Shown: piece by piece, positions 5,428 to 7,229 of the stretch | Layout: every line of letters begins with the position of its first letter | Numbering within the stretch: the first letter of the stretch is position 1 | Source of the DNA: Microcaldota archaeon | GTDB lineage: Archaea > Micrarchaeota > Micrarchaeia > Micrarchaeales > CABMGC01 | DNA: 7,229 nt | Direction of reading: 5' to 3' | NCBI GenBank assembly: GCA_030043435.1 | Contig: JASHXR010000123.1 | Coordinates: forward strand, 1 to 7,229 | Notes under the pieces: generated by a model | What the model was told of the DNA's origin: nothing | Database searches by the model: none | The model's input: the letters and a program-made list of their open reading frames with translations, nothing else | Made by a program: the position numbers and the translations under genes

Positions 5428-6178
5428 GAAGCAGCTGCTTGCGCTGTGCGCTGTGCAGGCCTGCACCCTCGTAGCCGTGGTCGGGCTCGGACTCACGCCG
5501 TTAGCCCTGGCGCCGTGCGTGGCCGCGGCTGCCCTTCTCGCGGCCTTGAGCAAGAAGGCCGAGGCAGGAGACGAGGAGGTGCTCCTCTTCGTACGCGAGC
5601 TTCTCAGGAGGAGGAAGGAGGGGCTGGGAAGGGCGCTCTCCGGTGCGGCCTCAAGAGGCTACTCCTTCTCCGCAGGCATACGGAGGATGCTCGCCAGGCA
5701 GAGGCTAGGCGCGGAACCGTCCGGGCCGCGCGGCTCAGCGGGAGACCGGAGCCTGGCAGAGCTCGAGCGCATGGCCGCGGCTGCTCTCGCATCAGGAGCC
5801 AGTCTCGTGAACGGGCTCGAGCGTTTCGAGCGCCGCCTCGACGGCGAGGTCAGGAAGAGGAACAGGGCAAGGTCGAAGGTCGGAGGGATGCAGTACATAA
5901 CCTACCTCGGCGCCGCCTTCTTCCTGCCGCTCTTCGGAGGCATAAGCTCGACCATCCTCACCGCATCGACGTCGATGCTGGGGCTGGGCGCCCCTGCAAT
6001 AGCGCACGGCTTCCTCGTAGCCATTGGCGCGTATATACTGGCAGTGCTGGCGATAGACTCCTTCTTCACAAAGCCCCACTGCACGCCCCTGGAGAGGGTC
6101 TCCTCGATCCTTACCCCGTTCTCTATCTCAGCGATGGTGCTGCTCGCCTCTGCTGCTTACATGGGCTACGTGCTGTGA
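5420..6178 (+). CDS. Membrane platform protein, second half (T2SSF/TadC/ArlJ-like)
   Basis: This 252-residue protein has about five membrane helices (7-24, 27-44, 157-182, 188-212, 228-250). A cytoplasmic T2SSF-like region lies between residues 45 and 156. ASGASLVNGLERFERRL and the following YITYLGAAFFLPLFGG correspond to the family's usual path from cytoplasmic helix bundle into membrane. Together with the preceding protein it gives two T2SSF-like units and about nine helices, as in a single ArlJ/PilC chain, so the two probably form a heteromeric platform for the ATPase. The gene overlaps its predecessor by eight bases and starts with TTG behind a strong ribosome binding site. The middle (90-112) is Gly/Pro/Arg-rich and may be a flexible loop. 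Which half corresponds to TadB and which to TadC was not resolved. Confidence 0.75.
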   Translation: MTEKQLLALCAVQACTLVAVVGLGLTPLALAPCVAAAALLAALSKKAEAGDEEVLLFVRELLRRRKEGLGRALSGAASRGYSFSAGIRRMLARQRLGAEPSGPRGSAGDRSLAELERMAAAALASGASLVNGLERFERRLDGEVRKRNRARSKVGGMQYITYLGAAFFLPLFGGISSTILTASTSMLGLGAPAIAHGFLVAIGAYILAVLAIDSFFTKPHCTPLERVSSILTPFSISAMVLLASAAYMGYVL

Positions 6179-6312
6179 TGGCTATGACTACGAATGAGGC
6201 TTGGATGGGGATGAGGATGGGCAGCGAGATAGACGAGGAAGAGGACTGGGACTACGGAGGCGAGGACGAGGAGGGGGATGAAGATGAGGATATCGACGGA
6301 GACGGCGATTGA
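6178..6312 (+). CDS. Very acidic 44-residue microprotein
   Basis: This small frame is joined to the platform gene by TGATG, where stop and start share the A, the same coupling used between the ATPase and the first platform gene. The product has 20 acidic residues out of 44, nineteen of them in the last 28 (EIDEEEDWDY, then EDEEGDEDEDIDGDGD), with one arginine and no lysine. There is no membrane helix or signal peptide, so it is expected to be cytoplasmic, disordered and strongly negative. It might bind cations or basic partners such as the arginine-rich ends of the ATPase or of the next protein, which is inference. Its stop overlaps a TTG that could start the next gene. It belongs to no family I recognise, and low-complexity DNA could give a chance frame, so confidence is moderate. 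Confidence 0.5.
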   Translation: MAMTTNEAWMGMRMGSEIDEEEDWDYGGEDEEGDEDEDIDGDGD

Positions 6313-6353
6313 CCGCATTACTCTGTGCTTGGATTGCGCTATGGGATGAGACC

Positions 6354-6710
6354 ATGAGAATAGGAAGAGAAAAGCGGATTGGGAGGAGCGGATGGAATAG
6401 ATTGGGAGCGGCAGAGCTCTGCGGCATTGGAAGGCGCAGCGTGTGGCGCGCAGCTGCAGGCGCGGCAGTGGGGTTCGTGCCTATAGAGGCGCGGGCTGCG
6501 CTCACGGTCGCGAGGAGCGCGAAGGGCCAGGGCTCGCTGGAGTACATAATGATGATAGCGGCAGCGTCCATCGTCATCGTGCTTGCGCTGGTGATGATGG
6601 TGAAGCTGAAGTCGTCGGTGCCCGCCAGCGTGACCGTGAACGGCTCGAGCGTAGGCATAACCAACGCGATAGCGCAGGAGCTTGGTAGCCTCTCCGGCAA
6701 CATAGTCTAG
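6354..6710 (+). CDS. Class III signal peptide (archaellin/pilin-type) protein with a long leader
   Basis: The core GQGSLEYIMMIAAASIVIVLALVM is a class III prepilin signal: a basic lead ending in AKG, the conserved QGSLEY, and a hydrophobic helix of about 20 residues. An archaeal prepilin peptidase (EppA/FlaK/PibD type) would cut after the Gly, leaving a mature protein of only 60 residues that starts with Gln, with one NGS sequon outside the membrane helix. Class III leaders are usually short, but the ATG used here gives 58 residues before the cut. The upstream TTG at 6309, which overlaps the acidic gene's stop, gives 73. GTG codons at 6441 and 6477 would give 29 and 17. The ATG at 6354 is a compromise; the downstream GTGs are serious alternatives. 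This could be the major pilin because it is the smallest and simplest of the three. Confidence 0.8.
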   Translation: MRIGREKRIGRSGWNRLGAAELCGIGRRSVWRAAAGAAVGFVPIEARAALTVARSAKGQGSLEYIMMIAAASIVIVLALVMMVKLKSSVPASVTVNGSSVGITNAIAQELGSLSGNIV

Positions 6711-6719
6711 GCGGATTGG

Positions 6720-7088
6720 ATGAGGGCGCAGATCTCGTTCGAGGCGATGGTCTACTTCACGCTGGCAGGCCTCGCCCTCCTCTTCGGAGTGACGGTAGTG
6801 GCATCGAGGCTTGGGGAGATACGCAGCGCCCTTGGCGCGTATGGCCTCTCCTCGTTCACGAGCACCGTCGCGGAGAGGATAGAGGAAGGGGATGGGACGT
6901 TCGATGTCTATGTGCCAAGCGGGGCGTGCAACTCCACGATTACGGGCAACAGGATGACCACTGCGTTCGGCCAGTTCTACCTCCCCAGCCTGGTGGTCGT
7001 GAACGGCTCTGCGTTCTGCCCTGACGGCGAGTACGCCAACCTGACCGTGGCTTACGAAGGGAATGGGAGATGGGTGATCAGCAGGTGA
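6720..7088 (+). CDS. Prepilin-like surface protein with a three-residue leader
   Basis: This 122-residue protein begins MRAQISFEAM. The Q-x-S-x-E core marks a class III-type signal with a very short leader, cut after Ala3. A hydrophobic helix at about 9-29 follows. The outer part (30-122) has three N-glycosylation sequons (Asn71, Asn95, Asn107) and two cysteines (70 and 100) that could form a disulfide, fitting an extracellular, glycosylated domain. No known domain is recognised in it. It starts nine bases after the previous prepilin gene, with an AGGCGG ribosome binding site candidate formed by that gene's stop region, and overlaps the next gene. It is likely a minor pilin or pilus-associated subunit made with the rest of the operon. 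Confidence 0.78.
   Translation: MRAQISFEAMVYFTLAGLALLFGVTVVASRLGEIRSALGAYGLSSFTSTVAERIEEGDGTFDVYVPSGACNSTITGNRMTTAFGQFYLPSLVVVNGSAFCPDGEYANLTVAYEGNGRWVISR
7073..7078 (+). promoter_or_regulatory. Ribosome binding site GGTGAT that sets a GTG start
   Basis: GGTGAT is an exact match to the archaeal anti-Shine-Dalgarno and lies six bases before the GTG at 7085, inside the end of the preceding gene. It favours that GTG over the in-frame ATG at 7070. Confidence 0.6.
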
Positions 7089-7229
7089 GGGCACAGGTGA
7101 GCCTAGAGGCGCTGGTCGCGCTCGTGCTTGCTGCGATGCTCGCCGCGGCCTCGCTCGCGCTGGCAGCCGTGGCAGCGTCGTCTGACCATAGCGCGATGGC
7201 AGGCATCTCGGCGTACGCAGCTCAGGCGG
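7085..7229 (+). CDS. Prepilin-like protein, cut by the window edge
   Basis: The first 48 residues are open to the end of the window. They begin MRAQVSLEALVALVLAAM, almost the same signal as the preceding protein (MRAQISFEAM), with Q-x-S-x-E at the cut site and an alanine-leucine-rich membrane helix to about residue 30. The GTG start overlaps the TGA of the previous gene (GTGA), so translation is probably coupled. The ATG at 7070 would add five residues (MGDQQ). No function beyond membership of the pilus-type set can be given from this fragment, and the paired signals suggest a local duplication of prepilin genes. Confidence 0.72.
   Translation, partial: MRAQVSLEALVALVLAAMLAAASLALAAVAASSDHSAMAGISAYAAQA

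Noticed and set aside
5446..6177. The upstream part of the frame that ends in the acidic microprotein
   Set aside because: This part is an Arg-rich shadow of the second platform gene; only the final 44 codons from the coupled ATG at 6178 were kept.
6339..7094. A 251-residue minus-strand open frame over the prepilin genes
   Set aside because: It is antisense to two genes with clear class III signals and is His/Arg-rich without any domain.

Overview
The window looks archaeal, and most like a small-genome (DPANN-type, possibly Micrarchaeota) archaeon. The evidence is TATA-box promoters at archaeal spacing, one apparently leaderless gene, GGTG-type ribosome binding sites, class III (archaellin/pilin-type) signal peptides with a Q-x-S-x-E core, an archaeal-style Lrp regulator and heavy use of AGG and ATA codons. 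The phylum is inferred from the general look of the proteins and is not proven. GC content is fairly high in genes, while the regulatory gaps are AT-rich.

Left part (1-2521). Two minus-strand genes encode an AmrS-type radical SAM protein (53-1108) and a ferredoxin-reductase-like FAD/NAD(P) oxidoreductase (1185-1937). The oxidoreductase is divergent from a plus-strand Lrp/AsnC-family regulator (start preferred at 2039). The gap between the divergent genes carries a TATA box for each direction. An 18-bp near-palindrome lies on the regulator's TATA box, as expected for autoregulation.

Middle (2522-3103). A 109-residue winged-helix protein (2565-2894, minus) is convergent with the Lrp gene and divergent from the large operon. 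The 209-bp divergent gap is AT-rich, holds several TATA-like GGTATA elements and contains a 12-bp-stem hairpin (2944-2973).

Right part (3104-7229, all plus strand). This is a tightly coupled type IV pilus or archaellum-like secretion operon. It encodes a VirB11/TadA/ArlI-like ATPase, two consecutive four- and five-helix membrane proteins that look like the two halves of an ArlJ/PilC/TadC platform protein, and a tiny very acidic protein of 44 residues that is easily missed. Three proteins with class III prepilin signals follow, the last cut by the window edge. The ATPase would power assembly on the membrane platform and the prepilin-like proteins would be the exported subunits. The required prepilin peptidase is not in the window. 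The acidic microprotein and the split platform are the most unusual parts. No rRNA, tRNA, CRISPR array, insertion sequence or other mobile element was seen.
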